A DNA stretch of 64,000 nt from Pelagibacterium xiamenense (GTDB lineage Bacteria; Pseudomonadota; Alphaproteobacteria; Rhizobiales; Devosiaceae), in assembly GCF_021166475.1 (NCBI RefSeq), contig NZ_JAJOYS010000002.1:1-64000 (forward strand). The letters run 5' to 3'. Positions 63,793 through 64,000 of the stretch are shown piece by piece; position 1 is the stretch's first letter, and each line of letters opens with the position of its first letter. The notes beneath the pieces are model-generated. The model was not told the origin of the DNA and ran no database searches. It saw nothing but the letters and a program-made list of their open reading frames with translations. The translations under genes and the position numbers were made by a program.

Positions 63793-63822
63793 TTTTTTGC
63801 GCACTTATTCACACTCCAGCGA

Positions 63823-64000
63823 TCACGCCGGGCGGATGACCAGCGTAACCGCGCCAGCCTGGCGGTGCTCCCTCGGGGAGAAAACGATCCGCGTCACATC
63901 CACCGGCGGCTTGGACTGCTTTTCGATGCCGGAGTGCCGGTCGAAAGCCACGTTCAACGCTTCGGAGTCGAAGCTCACGCGAAGTTCGGCGCCGTTGCGC
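63823..64000 (-). CDS. C-terminal end of an unidentified protein (cut by window edge)
   Basis: The last 58 codons are visible, ending QAGAVTLVIRPA and the stop at 63823-63825. Visible pieces such as RNGAELRVSFDSEALNVAFD and VDVTRIVFSPREHR look like a beta-rich domain. I do not recognise it. It is co-directional with and upstream of the oligosaccharide operon; a glycan-breaking enzyme of the same pathway would fit the context, but this is only a guess. Confidence 0.6.
   Translation of the reverse strand, partial: RNGAELRVSFDSEALNVAFDRHSGIEKQSKPPVDVTRIVFSPREHRQAGAVTLVIRPA

Noticed and set aside
61689-63839. Very long open frame (716 codons) on the plus strand opposite the large binding-protein gene
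   Set aside because: It is the antisense shadow of a clear family 5 binding protein; composition is Arg/His/Leu-rich and no ribosome-binding site or domain is visible.

Overview
The window looks like chromosomal DNA of a GC-rich alphaproteobacterium, most likely a Hyphomicrobiales member of the Devosia/Pelagibacterium type. The signs are the many binding-protein-first ABC operons, the ScfR-type regulator, divergent argP/lysE, a RirA-like box next to a siderophore transporter, and acidic periplasmic proteins. No rRNA, tRNA, CRISPR array or intact transposon was seen. About 60 protein genes were recognised; most are tightly packed and many overlap by ATGA or TGATG.

Layout. 0-5 kb (minus strand): 5' part of tuf, an orphan TadG-like gene, class I fructose-bisphosphatase and acetyl-CoA synthetase. 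5-16 kb: a Liv-type ABC transporter (ATPases, permeases, Tat-exported binding protein) running toward acs. Divergent from it are an ScfR short-chain-acyl regulator, a REC-only response regulator, a small membrane protein and a sodium:solute-symporter/histidine-kinase fusion. Together these look like one locus for sensing, importing and activating acetate or another short carboxylate. 16-22 kb: a periplasmic hydrolase, a VOC protein, panBC, a SulP transporter and a tandem Usp. 22-28 kb: an oxidoreductase, a Zrg-like metal locus (DUF3299-like protein, LolD-like ATPase, FtsX-like permease, His-rich PCuAC-like protein) and alkaline phosphatase PhoA. 28-35 kb: a sugar ABC operon with a TIM-barrel isomerase and a Gfo/Idh/MocA dehydrogenase, divergent from a LacI repressor, with two palindromic operators between them.

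35-40 kb is an accessory patch. It holds an AT-rich two-gene ATPase plus TOPRIM-like (DUF4276-like) module that resembles a defence system, a GST, a broken copy of the 3' end of an SDR gene, an argP/lysE exporter pair, and the intact SDR gene. A duplicated segment of about 0.15-0.2 kb and a recurrent 14-base sequence mark the boundaries, which suggests one or two insertions behind the LacI gene.

41-45 kb: a siderophore/ferric ABC transporter with a divergent binding protein and a candidate iron box. 45-46.5 kb: glpD. 46.5-51.5 kb: a Dpp/Opp-type ABC operon whose DppB-like gene seems to start at ATT. 51.7 kb: an OsmC-like gene. 52-64 kb: a nine-gene leftward operon with a second Opp-type transporter, a DUF2264 protein, a D-2-hydroxyacid dehydrogenase, an unusual left-handed-beta-helix acyltransferase/alpha-toroid fusion and a ThuA-like protein. 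It reads as an uncharacterised glycan or uronate catabolic pathway. The window ends inside another leftward gene.

The most notable items are the ATPase/TOPRIM-like pair and its duplicated boundaries, the acetate-type sensing and uptake locus, the acyltransferase-toroid fusion, and hairpins placed directly after the binding-protein genes of several ABC operons.
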